Positions 9,233 through 19,425 of a stretch of DNA of 64,000 nt are shown piece after piece. A model generated the notes under the pieces. That model saw only the letters and a list, made by a program, of their open reading frames with translations. It had not been told where the DNA came from and did no database searches. Numbering within the stretch: the stretch's first letter is position 1; each line of letters begins with the position of its first letter. Source of the DNA: Acinetobacter sp. Ac_5812 (GTDB taxonomy: Bacteria; Pseudomonadota; Gammaproteobacteria; Pseudomonadales; Moraxellaceae); assembly GCF_013072695.1 (NCBI RefSeq), contig NZ_LXUK01000008.1:186001-250000 (forward strand), given 5' to 3'. Made by a program: the position numbers and the translations under genes.

Positions 9233-11032
9233 TTACTCATGTAAGATTTTATAAATCGTCCGTGCCAGAACCGCACCCAACCCCGGGACTAACATCAACT
9301 CTTTTTCCGATGCTCTGAGTACCCCTTGTATCCCACCAAAATGCGTCAATAAGTCGCGACGACGCTTTGGTCCAAGTCCGGGAATGGCTTCTAAGACTGA
9401 GCTACTGCGACGTTTATCTCGTTTGGCACGATGCTTGGTGATCGCAAAACGATGCGCTTCATCACGTACCTGTTGAATGAGGTGTAGCGCTTTATGATCT
9501 TCTGGAAGCTGAATCTTGGTGCCATCGGTAAAATGTAGTGTTTCCAATCCCGGCTTACGACCTTCACCTTTAGATACCCCGATCATAAAGGCATCCAGCT
9601 CTAGCTCTTGCATAACCTCCATCGCCATATGCAATTGCCCTTTACCTCCATCAATGAGCAGAAGATCAGGCAACATATTCTTTTTATAGCGACGGATCAG
9701 AGCTTGCCGCATGGCAGCATAATCATCGCCCCCCGTAATATCCTGAATGGCAAATTGACGGTAGTCTCTCTTTCGTGACCCACCTTGATCGAACACCACA
9801 CAGGAAGCAATGGGTGCTTCGCCCATGGTATGACTAATATCAAAGCATTCAATCCGATCAATCGGACGTCCCACCACCTGTTCAAGCTGATGAAAACGTT
9901 CAGTTAACTCTAAATGATTACTGAGCTTACCTTTAATCGCATGTTGTACATTCATTTGAGCCAACTCTAACCATTCGGCTCGAGTCTCACGGACTTTATG
10001 TTTAATCTGTACCCTTTTATTAAAAGTTTGCTGTAACGCTTCTTCCAATTGTTTTTGATCTGGCACATCAACATTCACAATCAACTCTGTCGGCACTTCA
10101 TCGGCAACTTGGAAGTAAAAGTTCGCCATAAAGTCACTGAGCATCTGTCCCAAATCATCACTCAACATATCTGGGAAATAACTTTTACCACCGAGCATGC
10201 GTCCATTACGCACATACATAATCTGGACGCAAGTCACCCCAGCTTGATAAGCAATCGCCAGAATATCGGCTTCACCTTTGATTTTAAACACCGCTTGCTG
10301 TGCCTGTACTTCACGAAGTAAAGACAAACGATCTCGATAGAACACTGCCTTTTCAAATTCCAGTGCTTCTGCGGCCTGCTCCATTTTCCCAATCAATTCT
10401 TGATTCAGCTCTTTGGTATCGCCCTGAAGGAACCTAATCGAGTTATCAACATCTTCTTTATAGTCGGCTGGGCTAATCAGTCCCACACAAGGTGCTGTAC
10501 AACGTTTAATTTGGTATTGCAGACACGGACGTTTGCGCTGTGAAAAATAGCTGTTCTCGCATTGGCGAACATTGAACAGTTTCTGCAACACCAATAAGGT
10601 ATCGCGCGCACTATAAGCACTTGGGTATGGCCCAAAAAACTTACCAATTTGATGCTTGCCCTTACCTCGTCCGCTGGCGATTCGAGGATAGGGCTTGTCT
10701 GAGGAAACAAAGATATAGACGTAGGATTTATCATCCCGCAACATGATGTTATAAGGCGGGCGATGTAGCTTAATCAGATTTTGTTCAAGCAATAAAGCTT
10801 CGGTTTCAGAACGTACCACCAAGCTTTCAATATCATAGATACGAGCAACCAAGGCCTGTGTTTTTGGATGCTCGATGGTTTTTACAAAATAGCTCGACAC
10901 ACGATTTTTTAGATTTTTGGCTTTACCGACATACAGTAACTCCCCATCTTTACCCAGCATTTTATAAACGCCAGGTAACTGAGTCATATGCGTCAGTATT
11001 TTTTCAATGTGTTCTCGAGCGTTTGGGTTCAC
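9233..11032 (-). CDS. uvrC: Excinuclease ABC subunit C
   Basis: UvrC makes the dual incisions in nucleotide excision repair after UvrAB damage recognition. The 599-residue protein shows the GIY-YIG nuclease domain (PGVYKML and [14 protein letters not shown], about residues 20-50), the conserved cysteine region ([24 protein letters not shown]), a UVR helix pair ([18 protein letters not shown]), the RNase H-like C-nuclease domain ([22 protein letters not shown]) and two C-terminal helix-hairpin-helix motifs ([18 protein letters not shown]). Length is normal for the family. Confidence 0.98.
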   Translation of the reverse strand: MNPNAREHIEKILTHMTQLPGVYKMLGKDGELLYVGKAKNLKNRVSSYFVKTIEHPKTQALVARIYDIESLVVRSETEALLLEQNLIKLHRPPYNIMLRDDKSYVYIFVSSDKPYPRIASGRGKGKHQIGKFFGPYPSAYSARDTLLVLQKLFNVRQCENSYFSQRKRPCLQYQIKRCTAPCVGLISPADYKEDVDNSIRFLQGDTKELNQELIGKMEQAAEALEFEKAVFYRDRLSLLREVQAQQAVFKIKGEADILAIAYQAGVTCVQIMYVRNGRMLGGKSYFPDMLSDDLGQMLSDFMANFYFQVADEVPTELIVNVDVPDQKQLEEALQQTFNKRVQIKHKVRETRAEWLELAQMNVQHAIKGKLSNHLELTERFHQLEQVVGRPIDRIECFDISHTMGEAPIASCVVFDQGGSRKRDYRQFAIQDITGGDDYAAMRQALIRRYKKNMLPDLLLIDGGKGQLHMAMEVMQELELDAFMIGVSKGEGRKPGLETLHFTDGTKIQLPEDHKALHLIQQVRDEAHRFAITKHRAKRDKRRSSSVLEAIPGLGPKRRRDLLTHFGGIQGVLRASEKELMLVPGLGAVLARTIYKILHE

Positions 11033-11055
11033 GACATGCCTATTCTCTCTATTTA

Positions 11056-11091
11056 CATCACATGATGTGATGTTTGCTTAATTTTTTTCAA
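11056..11091 (-). promoter_or_regulatory. uvrC promoter overlapped by a palindrome
   Basis: On the minus strand TTGAAA (11086-11091) and CATCAT (11062-11067) form a possible -35/-10 pair with an 18-bp spacer. The -10 falls inside the perfect palindrome CATCACAT-g-ATGTGATG (11056-11072), which would suit a repressor site. The promoter assignment is inference; the palindrome is directly visible. Confidence 0.45.
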
Positions 11092-11135
11092 GCCTTAAAT
11101 GTGAATATCATGTAAGCGCTAAGTTTATAAGTGAT

Positions 11136-11555
11136 TTAATGCTTCGAAAGGGTTTGATTTAAGGCCTTGCAAAAAGCTTGCTTATTCTTAGGTGACACCA
11201 GAATATGACTGGCAACACCATCTTTCTGATAATCAATACGTAAACGATCTAAGGATAAAGCAGGAGATGAAATTAAATTATGGCTCGCGGAGATTTTAGT
11301 AATATCTGACTGCTTGATCTGCCACTTGAATAACATCGAATGAATCGTTAAGTGTTGTTCGGTCACCAGATAGCGGGTATTGAAAATTGGCCACCATAAT
11401 AATGCAATGGTCAGAAAATATAGGACGGCATGTTCAGGATACTCCTGCATGGTGCCTTTCACATACATCGTCCATAAAAATTGCAGTAACAAGCCTGTTG
11501 TTGCAATCACGATCCCCCAGAACCACCAATCAATTTTAGAACGAAACGTTTGCAT
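11136..11555 (-). CDS. Small membrane protein with bacterial PH-like domain
   Basis: This 139-residue protein has two N-terminal membrane helices (about residues 11-31 and 43-60). A soluble domain follows whose strands (RYLVTEQHLTIHSMLFKWQIKQSDITKI, cut here to its pattern) resemble bacterial PH domains of the YyaB/YdbT type. Its function is not known. It lies downstream of lpxO but is separated from it by a strong terminator, so it is probably transcribed separately. Confidence 0.7.
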   Translation of the reverse strand: MQTFRSKIDWWFWGIVIATTGLLLQFLWTMYVKGTMQEYPEHAVLYFLTIALLWWPIFNTRYLVTEQHLTIHSMLFKWQIKQSDITKISASHNLISSPALSLDRLRIDYQKDGVASHILVSPKNKQAFCKALNQTLSKH

Positions 11556-11605
11556 AGATTTTCAAAGTGAATGTTATGAATTAAAAATATTCTAAGCCAA
11601 ATTCC

Positions 11606-11631
11606 ATAAAAAAAACGCCCTTTCGGGCGTT
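11606..11631 (-). terminator. Intrinsic terminator of lpxO
   Basis: AACGCCC (11614-11620) pairs with GGGCGTT (11625-11631) around a four-base loop. The plus-strand A-run at 11607-11615 gives a U-run on leftward transcripts. Confidence 0.85.
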
Positions 11632-11645
11632 CATATTATTCAAAC

Positions 11646-12560
11646 TTAAAATACATAAGGTCTTATAAAAATCAGGAAAAATAGACCGAGCATGATGAAC
11701 CACTTCAAAAAGTAATACAGGGAACGGTTCGATTTCTTCAAAGCTTTGGCTTTAATACGAATCTGATAAATATAACCAAATGCTTTGTTTAAACCACCTG
11801 TTTGGTCACCCGCTTCATTGGGTGAACTCGCAGCCGTCATCACACTTTTACCAAACCAGTGATTAAATTTCTCCATAAAGCGGGTCTTTAATGGACGCTC
11901 TACATCTGCGAAGAAAATAATGCGGTTTTGGTCTGTGGTATTTTCAGCATAATGGATATAAGTTTCATCAAAAACTACACTCTCACCATCACGCCAAGAA
12001 TAGCGCTCACCATCAACATCGATAAAGCAGCGATCATCATTCGGTGTGATTAAACCTAAGTGATAACGTAATGAACCTGCATACGGGTCACGGTGACGAA
12101 CCAAACGACTATCTGGTGCCAGCTCAGTAAACATTGCTGCTTTAATCGTTGGCAATGTCTTTAACAAAGCTGTTGTTTTTGGACAAAGTTCGGCCGCTGA
12201 TGGATGTGCCGAGTCGTACCATTTCAGATAGAATCGCTTCCAACCTGTTTTAAAGAATGAGTTAAAGCCCAAGTCATCATAGCTACTTGAAGCTTTAATA
12301 CCACCTTTGTCGTACAACGCTTTAGCTTCATCACGAATCATTTCCCAATTTTCATCCAGAACTTTTAGATCCTGAAAATGCTGGGTGTCGATATACGGCT
12401 GATTCGGCACTTTAGAAAACATGTACATTAAAAAGTTAATGGGTGCGAGAATCGTAGAATGGTCAAAAAACTGACGATAAAACGAATGCTTTACTTTACC
12501 ACGGCGCTGAATATACAACGCAGAAATGATAAAAATCGCTAATATGATCCACTTAATCAT
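11646..12560 (-). CDS. lpxO: Aspartyl/asparaginyl beta-hydroxylase family, lipid A hydroxylase LpxO
   Basis: This Fe(II)/2-oxoglutarate-dependent dioxygenase has 304 residues and membrane helices at both ends (about 2-18 and 282-303). LpxO hydroxylates a secondary acyl chain of lipid A at the inner membrane. The HxD metal pair is visible in RHRDPYAG (His156, Asp158), with the distal histidine in YIHYAEN (His203). The Arg needed for 2-oxoglutarate is likely in DQNRIIFF (Arg213). The flanking membrane helices separate LpxO from soluble members of the family. It is divergent from fadB. Confidence 0.87.
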   Translation of the reverse strand: MIKWIILAIFIISALYIQRRGKVKHSFYRQFFDHSTILAPINFLMYMFSKVPNQPYIDTQHFQDLKVLDENWEMIRDEAKALYDKGGIKASSSYDDLGFNSFFKTGWKRFYLKWYDSAHPSAAELCPKTTALLKTLPTIKAAMFTELAPDSRLVRHRDPYAGSLRYHLGLITPNDDRCFIDVDGERYSWRDGESVVFDETYIHYAENTTDQNRIIFFADVERPLKTRFMEKFNHWFGKSVMTAASSPNEAGDQTGGLNKAFGYIYQIRIKAKALKKSNRSLYYFLKWFIMLGLFFLIFIRPYVF

Positions 12561-12954
12561 AGATTACTCTATCTTCTTAGCTGAAAACCAAATGCCAATT
12601 TGATAACCAAATCTCAAAATCGCACTCAAAACAAGCTGGCTATTCTAGCAAATTTGTCCACTTAAATACCAATTTGCTTTACCTAAATCGGACAAAAGCG
12701 CTTTTCAGTTTTCCCATCACAATCAAAGAGTAAACATTCTATTTTTCCCAAAAAATTTATTTTTATTCATGCTTTAGCAATTCAAGTCTAAGCTTACAAT
12801 AAATTGATGACCCTAGCGTCACGGCTTGATACAACTTGTTATGTCCTTTTTGGATATAGTTATCGTAAGATTAGCGAAGCATTTTTTGTGTGCTGAACTG
12901 CACATACGCTTTATGACATCCACTCAGAATCCTCCACAACAAGGGAGATCAGGC
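12561..12954. promoter_or_regulatory. 394-bp divergent spacer, lpxO / fadBA
   Basis: This is AT-rich and holds the fadB leader. A possible -10 (TACAAT, 12795-12800) has only a weak -35. From 12826 the fadB frame is open without a stop, so 43 extra codons precede the conventional start. I found no clear PsrA/FadR-type palindrome by eye, and no separate gene. Confidence 0.4.
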
Positions 12955-15108
12955 ATGATCCACGCTGGCAATGCCATTACCGTCCAAATGCTTGCGGACG
13001 GAATTGCAGAATTCCGCTTTGACTTACAAGGTGAGTCGGTTAATAAGTTTAACCGTGCAACCATCGAAGACTTCCAAGCAGCGATTGCTGCAGTGAAAGC
13101 CAATAACGATATTAAAGGCTTAGTTGTAACCTCTGGCAAATCAACCTTCATCGTTGGTGCTGATATCACTGAATTTGGCGATAACTTCGCTGCGGGTGAG
13201 CAAGCGATTGTTGATTGGCTTATGCCTGTACATGATGTCTTCAACAGCTTTGAAGATTTAGATCTACCTAAAGTTGCTGCTATCAATGGTACAGCGCTTG
13301 GTGGTGGTTTTGAAATGTGCTTGGTGTGTGACTATCGTGTGATGTCAGAACAAGCACAAGTTGGCTTACCAGAAATCAAACTCGGTATCTATCCTGGTTT
13401 TGGTGGTAGCGTACGTTTAAGCCGTGTTATTGGTATCGACAATGCCGTTGAATGGATGGCGATGGCGAATCCTAAAAAACCAGCTGCTGCACTAAAAGAT
13501 GGTGCGGTAGATGCGGTTGTTGCTGCGGACAAACTTCAAGAAGCTGCTGTTGATTTAGTTAAACAAGCCATTGCTGGTCGTTTGAACTGGAAAGCAAAGC
13601 GTCAAGAAAAATTAGATGCGATTAAATTGAACCCGCTTGAACAAATGATGGCGTTCAATACGGCGAAAGGTGCGGTCCTTGCAAAAGCAAATCCTGCACA
13701 ATACCCTGCTCCAAAGCTATTGCTTGATTCTTTACAAGCAGGTGCAAGCTTAACACGTGATGACGCATTAAAAGCTGAAGCACAAGGTTTTGCTAAAGCG
13801 GCAATTACACCACAAGCGGGTGCATTGATTGGTTTATTCATCAATGACCAAGTGGTGAAGAAAACTGCGAAGAAATATGAGAAAGGTGCTCATCCTGTTA
13901 ACCAAGCAGCTGTATTAGGTGCGGGTATCATGGGTGGTGGTATTGCTTACCAAGCGGCAAGCAAAGGCACACCAATCATCATGAAAGACATTGGTAACCC
14001 ACAACTTGCATTGGGTATGGCAGAAGCGAATGGCTTACTGACCAAGCAAGTTGAACGCAAGAAAATGAAACCTGCACAAATGGGTGAAACACTGGCTCGC
14101 ATCCGTCCAACTTTAAGCTATGACGAGTTTAAAGAAGTGGATATCGTGATCGAAGCGGTGACTGAAAATCCAAAAGTTAAAGAAATCGTACTCGCTGATA
14201 CTGAAAAGCATGTTCGTGAAAACACGATCATTGCATCTAACACATCGACGATTTCAATCACTCGTTTAGCGAAAGCATTACAACGTCCTGAAAACTTCGT
14301 TGGCATGCACTTCTTTAACCCAGTACACATGATGCCATTGGTTGAAGTGATTCGTGGTGAGAAGACTTCTGAAGAAGCAATCGCAACAACTGTGGTACTT
14401 GCTCAAAAAATGGGTAAAACACCAATCGTTGTTAACGACTGCCCAGGTTTCTTGGTTAACCGTGTATTGTTCCCTTACTTTGGTGCATTTGACCTGCTTG
14501 TAAAAGACGGTGCAGATTTCCAACAAGTGGATAATGTAATGGCGAAATTCGGCTGGCCGATGGGCCCTGCATACCTGATCGATGTAGTTGGTATCGATAC
14601 AGGTGTTCATGGCGCAGAAGTGATGGCAGAAGGTTTCCCTGACCGTATGAAGCCAGACTACAAAGGTTCGATCGAAGCGATGTACGAAGCAAAACGTCTT
14701 GGTCAAAAGAATGACGTTGGTTTCTACAAATACGTGTTAGACAAGAAAGGTAAGAAAGCGAAAACTGTTGATCCAACAGCATACGAAATTATTGCACCGT
14801 TCGTGACTGGTGAAAAACGAGAGTTTGATAGCCAAGAAATCATTGACCGTATGATGCTTGCTTTCTGTAACGAAACAGTTCGTTGCTTAGAAGACAACAT
14901 CGTTGCAACTGCTTCTGAAGCAGATATGGCGATGATCATGGGTGTAGGTTTCCCTCCATTCCGTGGTGGTCCATGCCGTTACATCGACCAAACAGGTGTT
15001 GCTGAATACGTTGCACTTTGCGACAAATATGCACACTTAGGTAAGGCTTATGAAGCGCCACAAATGTTGCGTGACATGGCTGCTAACAACACAAAATTCT
15101 ACGGTTAA
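12955..15108 (+). CDS. fadB: Fatty acid oxidation complex subunit alpha
   Basis: This multifunctional beta-oxidation enzyme combines enoyl-CoA hydratase/isomerase and 3-hydroxyacyl-CoA dehydrogenase. The 717-residue product has an N-terminal crotonase domain (about 15-200, with [19 protein letters not shown]) and an NAD-binding dehydrogenase domain starting at [13 protein letters not shown] (about residue 320). The dehydrogenase catalytic segment [15 protein letters not shown] is followed by C-terminal helical domains. ATG 12955 follows AAGGGAGATC and gives the standard length; upstream in-frame ATGs exist at 12841 and 12913. It forms an operon with fadA, 12 bp apart. Confidence 0.96.
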   Translation: MIHAGNAITVQMLADGIAEFRFDLQGESVNKFNRATIEDFQAAIAAVKANNDIKGLVVTSGKSTFIVGADITEFGDNFAAGEQAIVDWLMPVHDVFNSFEDLDLPKVAAINGTALGGGFEMCLVCDYRVMSEQAQVGLPEIKLGIYPGFGGSVRLSRVIGIDNAVEWMAMANPKKPAAALKDGAVDAVVAADKLQEAAVDLVKQAIAGRLNWKAKRQEKLDAIKLNPLEQMMAFNTAKGAVLAKANPAQYPAPKLLLDSLQAGASLTRDDALKAEAQGFAKAAITPQAGALIGLFINDQVVKKTAKKYEKGAHPVNQAAVLGAGIMGGGIAYQAASKGTPIIMKDIGNPQLALGMAEANGLLTKQVERKKMKPAQMGETLARIRPTLSYDEFKEVDIVIEAVTENPKVKEIVLADTEKHVRENTIIASNTSTISITRLAKALQRPENFVGMHFFNPVHMMPLVEVIRGEKTSEEAIATTVVLAQKMGKTPIVVNDCPGFLVNRVLFPYFGAFDLLVKDGADFQQVDNVMAKFGWPMGPAYLIDVVGIDTGVHGAEVMAEGFPDRMKPDYKGSIEAMYEAKRLGQKNDVGFYKYVLDKKGKKAKTVDPTAYEIIAPFVTGEKREFDSQEIIDRMMLAFCNETVRCLEDNIVATASEADMAMIMGVGFPPFRGGPCRYIDQTGVAEYVALCDKYAHLGKAYEAPQMLRDMAANNTKFYG

Positions 15109-15120
15109 GGAGCGACGTGA

Positions 15121-16293
<1,173 letters not shown>

Positions 16294-16312
16294 TCGACAC
16301 TGAGATAAAAAG

Positions 16313-16342
16313 AAAATCCCCGTGCTAAGCGGGGATTTTTTT
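16313..16342 (+). terminator. Intrinsic terminator of fadBA
   Basis: AAAATCCCCG (16313-16322) pairs perfectly with CGGGGATTTT (16330-16339) around a seven-base loop and is followed by T residues. Confidence 0.92.
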
Positions 16343-16461
16343 ATGTGATAGAAATTCGTTTCATGGTTGTATCAAATTTTTAAAATACAAATGCCCACTG
16401 TAGACAGAACAATACACGGCAAATTATGATCGCTATTCCAACAAATAATAAGGTTCTAACA

Positions 16462-17085
16462 ATGTTTAAAAATATGGCAGCCGATCTAATGGGAACCAGT
16501 GATATCGGTAAGATTATTGAACCTCAAGATTATGATAAAACTGATATTGATGACTATATTTTCCATGAAGACAATGAAAAAATCTTCTTCCTCATCAAAG
16601 CAAAAACGGATGAATACTGCTTTACCAACACCGCATTTATCCATCTCGATGGTACCAGTGCCGTGAGTAAGAAAAGAACCCTAAATCGTTATCCTTATAA
16701 ACACTATCAAATCAGCCGAGTGCTGCTTGAAACCGCAGGAACCATTGATCGCGATGTTGAAATCAAGTTCCAGTTGGGTGGTGCAGCCTATTCGATTGAT
16801 ATTGAGAAAGCACAAATCGAGAAAGTGCGCGACTTATATAAAGCCTTGTTTAGTATTGGCGAAGCATGTAAAGAAATCGAGCGCCAATACACCACATTGG
16901 TTCAAACCCAGCAAGCCGTAAACAGTATGTTCTCGCTGCGTGAACTGCCAGAACAGGTATTATTGAATTTACCAGATATTATTTCGCAGACTACTCTTCA
17001 GGTTGAGAACAAATTTACCGAGCGACGTAAACAAATTGAAGACTATGATTTTTCGACTATTTTTGAACGCTATCTGAAGCAATAA
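16462..17085 (+). CDS. PH domain-containing protein (YvbH-like)
   Basis: This 207-residue soluble protein has no signal peptide. The first half (about residues 1-125) fits a bacterial PH domain (bPH_1): EKIFFLIKAKTDEYCFTN, then KKRTLNRYPYKHYQIS. The second half is helical and resembles the YvbH oligomerisation extension. Its function is unknown. I chose ATG 16462 because AATAAGG precedes it; an upstream in-frame ATG at 16426 lacks a site. Confidence 0.75.
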   Translation: MFKNMAADLMGTSDIGKIIEPQDYDKTDIDDYIFHEDNEKIFFLIKAKTDEYCFTNTAFIHLDGTSAVSKKRTLNRYPYKHYQISRVLLETAGTIDRDVEIKFQLGGAAYSIDIEKAQIEKVRDLYKALFSIGEACKEIERQYTTLVQTQQAVNSMFSLRELPEQVLLNLPDIISQTTLQVENKFTERRKQIEDYDFSTIFERYLKQ

Positions 17086-17086
17086 T

Positions 17087-17116
17087 AAAAAATCCCCGCA
17101 TATTGCGGGGATTTTT
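17087..17116. terminator. Bidirectional intrinsic terminator
   Basis: AATCCCCGCA (17091-17100) pairs with TGCGGGGATT (17104-17113) around a 3-base loop, flanked by an A-run and a T-run. It serves the convergent PH-domain gene (+) and the small exported protein (-). Confidence 0.9.
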
Positions 17117-17136
17117 AATTTATTCAATCAGATAAT

Positions 17137-17646
17137 TTAATATGGCTGTTTAAAGCCTCTTAGCCCATCTTGAATTTGCTGCTGTAATCGCAAAATATCA
17201 TCGGCATTCAGCTTAATCGTACCATTACGAATTCCATCAATATTATTTCGATTAATATTCAATGGTTCTAGCATTTTAAAAATGCCATTGGTTGGGTCCG
17301 AAGACTGTAAACCCGAAGCAACCGCTAAAATATATTGTTGTAATACTGGTGAAAATTGAGACAGATCAGGCTGTGCTGCCATAGGTTGGTAATTCACGAC
17401 CAATGGACTTTCACTTACACCTGCATTCTGCATATCATTGTGAATTTTATAGACACGATGCTGCAGTGCTTGGCGGACTTGCTTATCCTCCTGGTAAGGC
17501 ACAAATCCCACTTCTTCACGCAATTCAGATTCTGCCATCACACGAATGGTCGGTAATGAAGTAACTTCTGCTTCATCCGCATAGGCCATCGGCAAACCTG
17601 TAAAAGCCAATGTAGCGATCAGGACGGATCGTTTTAGAAAATTCAT
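17137..17646 (-). CDS. Small exported protein with TonB-box-like N-terminus
   Basis: This 169-residue protein has a clear type I signal peptide (MNFLKRSVLIATLAFTGLPMAYA, here cut as MNFLKRSV...PMAYA). Mature residues begin with EVTSLPTIRVMAESE, resembling the TonB-box region at the start of mature TonB-dependent receptors in this genus, but no plug or barrel follows. The rest is mostly helical, with no cysteines and no recognised domain. ATG 17646 is preceded by GGAG. It is convergent with the PH-domain gene and divergent from the lipoprotein pair. The function is unknown; periplasmic location is inferred. Confidence 0.72.
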   Translation of the reverse strand: MNFLKRSVLIATLAFTGLPMAYADEAEVTSLPTIRVMAESELREEVGFVPYQEDKQVRQALQHRVYKIHNDMQNAGVSESPLVVNYQPMAAQPDLSQFSPVLQQYILAVASGLQSSDPTNGIFKMLEPLNINRNNIDGIRNGTIKLNADDILRLQQQIQDGLRGFKQPY

Positions 17647-17887
17647 CTGTTGCTCCAAATATCCCTCATCCATAAGAAGATTGAGTTAAATAAAAGCGTC
17701 TACTGAATAGGCTACAGCAAAGTGATGTTTGATTCAGTAGAGGTCAGATAAACGGTAAAGATCATCCAAATCTGGATTCAGTCCATAGAATATTTTACCA
17801 GTCAGACAAATTTAAGCATGTTGTTCATATTCCCTAGATTTCTGTTTATAGTGGTTTTTCTCATCCAACCAGTTCCTAAAAGAAAGA

Positions 17888-18604
17888 ATGAATTTTAAAA
17901 TATTGAATCATAAAATGTTTATTTGCTGTTTATTATCTGGATTAGTTCTTACAGGCTGTTCAAGTAATCGAGTCATTGGTGAAACCACACGGGATTTATT
18001 CACTAAATATGAATCTGGTCATCAATGGACAACATTAATCGAAGATGATGTGATTGCCTTTGGTAAACCCGCTATTGCCCTGCCCAATGAACCGACGGAT
18101 AGCATTATCATTGCAGGAAAACAATATAGCTATGTGATTAACAAAGGCGGAGCCGAATTTGTGCAATTGCTTAACCAGCTTAATCCTCAGTATATTCAGA
18201 TCAGTCGTGATTTAGATTTTATTGCATCTACTCCCGATAGCAATCGTTTTAGAGGCCAATTTAGATTTACGTATGCGCCACCAAATGGAAATCTCAGTGA
18301 AAAAGAGCAAGCACTATTTAAGCAATATGGGATTGCCCCCTGTAACTGTATTGACACGCAAAAACCGCATAGCTTTGAACTCGGCCTTGAAGGCACTGTG
18401 TATCCTGCAGTGAGTAACCTTAAATCACTACAACCACTCTCCAAGCCTTACCGAGTTAAAATTCAATATCTTGACTATCAAAGTGCTAAAGTTCAGTTAT
18501 CGACTAAAGAAAAACTGGCTCATTTACCGCTGCTTCCCTTTACTTTAACGCTTGATGCAATTGTCTTGCCTTCTAAAGTTCTGGGTATTATTTATCAGCC
18601 TTAA
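17888..18604 (+). CDS. Putative lipoprotein, first of a paralogous pair
   Basis: This 238-residue protein has a type II signal peptide whose lipobox is LTGC, so it is probably a lipid-anchored envelope protein. The conserved blocks are IEDDVIAFGKPA, DSIIIAGKQYSYV, ISRDLDF and a C-terminal LPLLPFTLTLDAIVLP. All of these recur in the next gene. The C-terminal hydrophobic stretch (about 210-232) could be membrane-associated. I do not recognise a named family. The ATG at 17888 follows AAAGAAAGA. Confidence 0.72.
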   Translation: MNFKILNHKMFICCLLSGLVLTGCSSNRVIGETTRDLFTKYESGHQWTTLIEDDVIAFGKPAIALPNEPTDSIIIAGKQYSYVINKGGAEFVQLLNQLNPQYIQISRDLDFIASTPDSNRFRGQFRFTYAPPNGNLSEKEQALFKQYGIAPCNCIDTQKPHSFELGLEGTVYPAVSNLKSLQPLSKPYRVKIQYLDYQSAKVQLSTKEKLAHLPLLPFTLTLDAIVLPSKVLGIIYQP

Positions 18605-18685
18605 CAGGATCAATCCTCAGCCTAGAATAATTACACGACAAATCAAAGACACAGATCTGAGCTTTAAAATGACAGGAGTACACGG

Positions 18686-19384
18686 ATGTTAACACCACCG
18701 ATTAAAACCCTCATCAGCCTATGCGCAATCACGGTACTCGCAACAGGTTGTGCCACCTCAACCCTGATCAAGAAAGACAATCGAAGCTATACTCGAACCA
18801 CAAAAGTAACTTTGATTGAAGACAATGTGGTGGCTTTTGGCCGACCTGCACAAAATGCTACCAACTTGCCTAAAGACAGCATCGTGATTGCAGGCCAACA
18901 AAAAAGTTATATCCTCACTCAGGGCGGGACTCAGTTCGTTACGCTGATCAGTAAGCTTGATCCTAAAAATATTCAAATCACCCGTGATCTCAATTTCTAT
19001 TCCGAAAAAAATGATGGTCATTTTTCAGGTACTTTGCCGCTTTCCTATGTGAAACTCAAAGAAGACTTAAGCAAGAAAGACCTTGAGTTTTTTATTGAAA
19101 ATGGTGCCAAAGAATGTTCTTCCTCCAGTGATGAGCGTATGCAGGCACAACGCTTCTGTTTTGATATCAAGCTTGCAGGTGTGGTCTATCCTGCGGCGAA
19201 TAATCTCAGCTCGTTAAAGGCATTAAGTAAACCCTATCAAGTCACCATTTATACTCAGAAAGAGGAAAGCTATAAATCCAAATCAGGCTTAAATCCTCTC
19301 GAAAAACTGGTGCTTTTGCCTTTTGCAGTCGCGATTGATGTGGTAAGCCTGCCGTTCCAAGCCGCAGATAAGATTTTTGATTAA
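18686..19384 (+). CDS. Putative lipoprotein, second of a paralogous pair
   Basis: This 232-residue lipoprotein has the lipobox ATGC (residues about 19-22). It shares IEDNVVAFGRPA, DSIVIAGQQKSYIL, ITRDLNF, VYPAANNLSSLKALSKPY and a hydrophobic LLPFAVAIDVVSLP with the preceding gene, so the two arose by tandem duplication. An insert with two cysteines (ECSSSSDERMQAQRFC) has a counterpart CNCID in the first copy. Spacing of 81 bp and a GACAGGAG site before the ATG allow co-transcription. Function is unknown. Confidence 0.72.
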   Translation: MLTPPIKTLISLCAITVLATGCATSTLIKKDNRSYTRTTKVTLIEDNVVAFGRPAQNATNLPKDSIVIAGQQKSYILTQGGTQFVTLISKLDPKNIQITRDLNFYSEKNDGHFSGTLPLSYVKLKEDLSKKDLEFFIENGAKECSSSSDERMQAQRFCFDIKLAGVVYPAANNLSSLKALSKPYQVTIYTQKEESYKSKSGLNPLEKLVLLPFAVAIDVVSLPFQAADKIFD

Positions 19385-19425
19385 TCCTGAGCTAAAACCA
19401 TTTCAAATCGCATGATGAAGAGTAG

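Noticed and set aside
14278..14782. Minus-strand frames inside fadB
   Set aside because: Shadow frames within a highly expressed conserved gene; no ribosome site and no domain.
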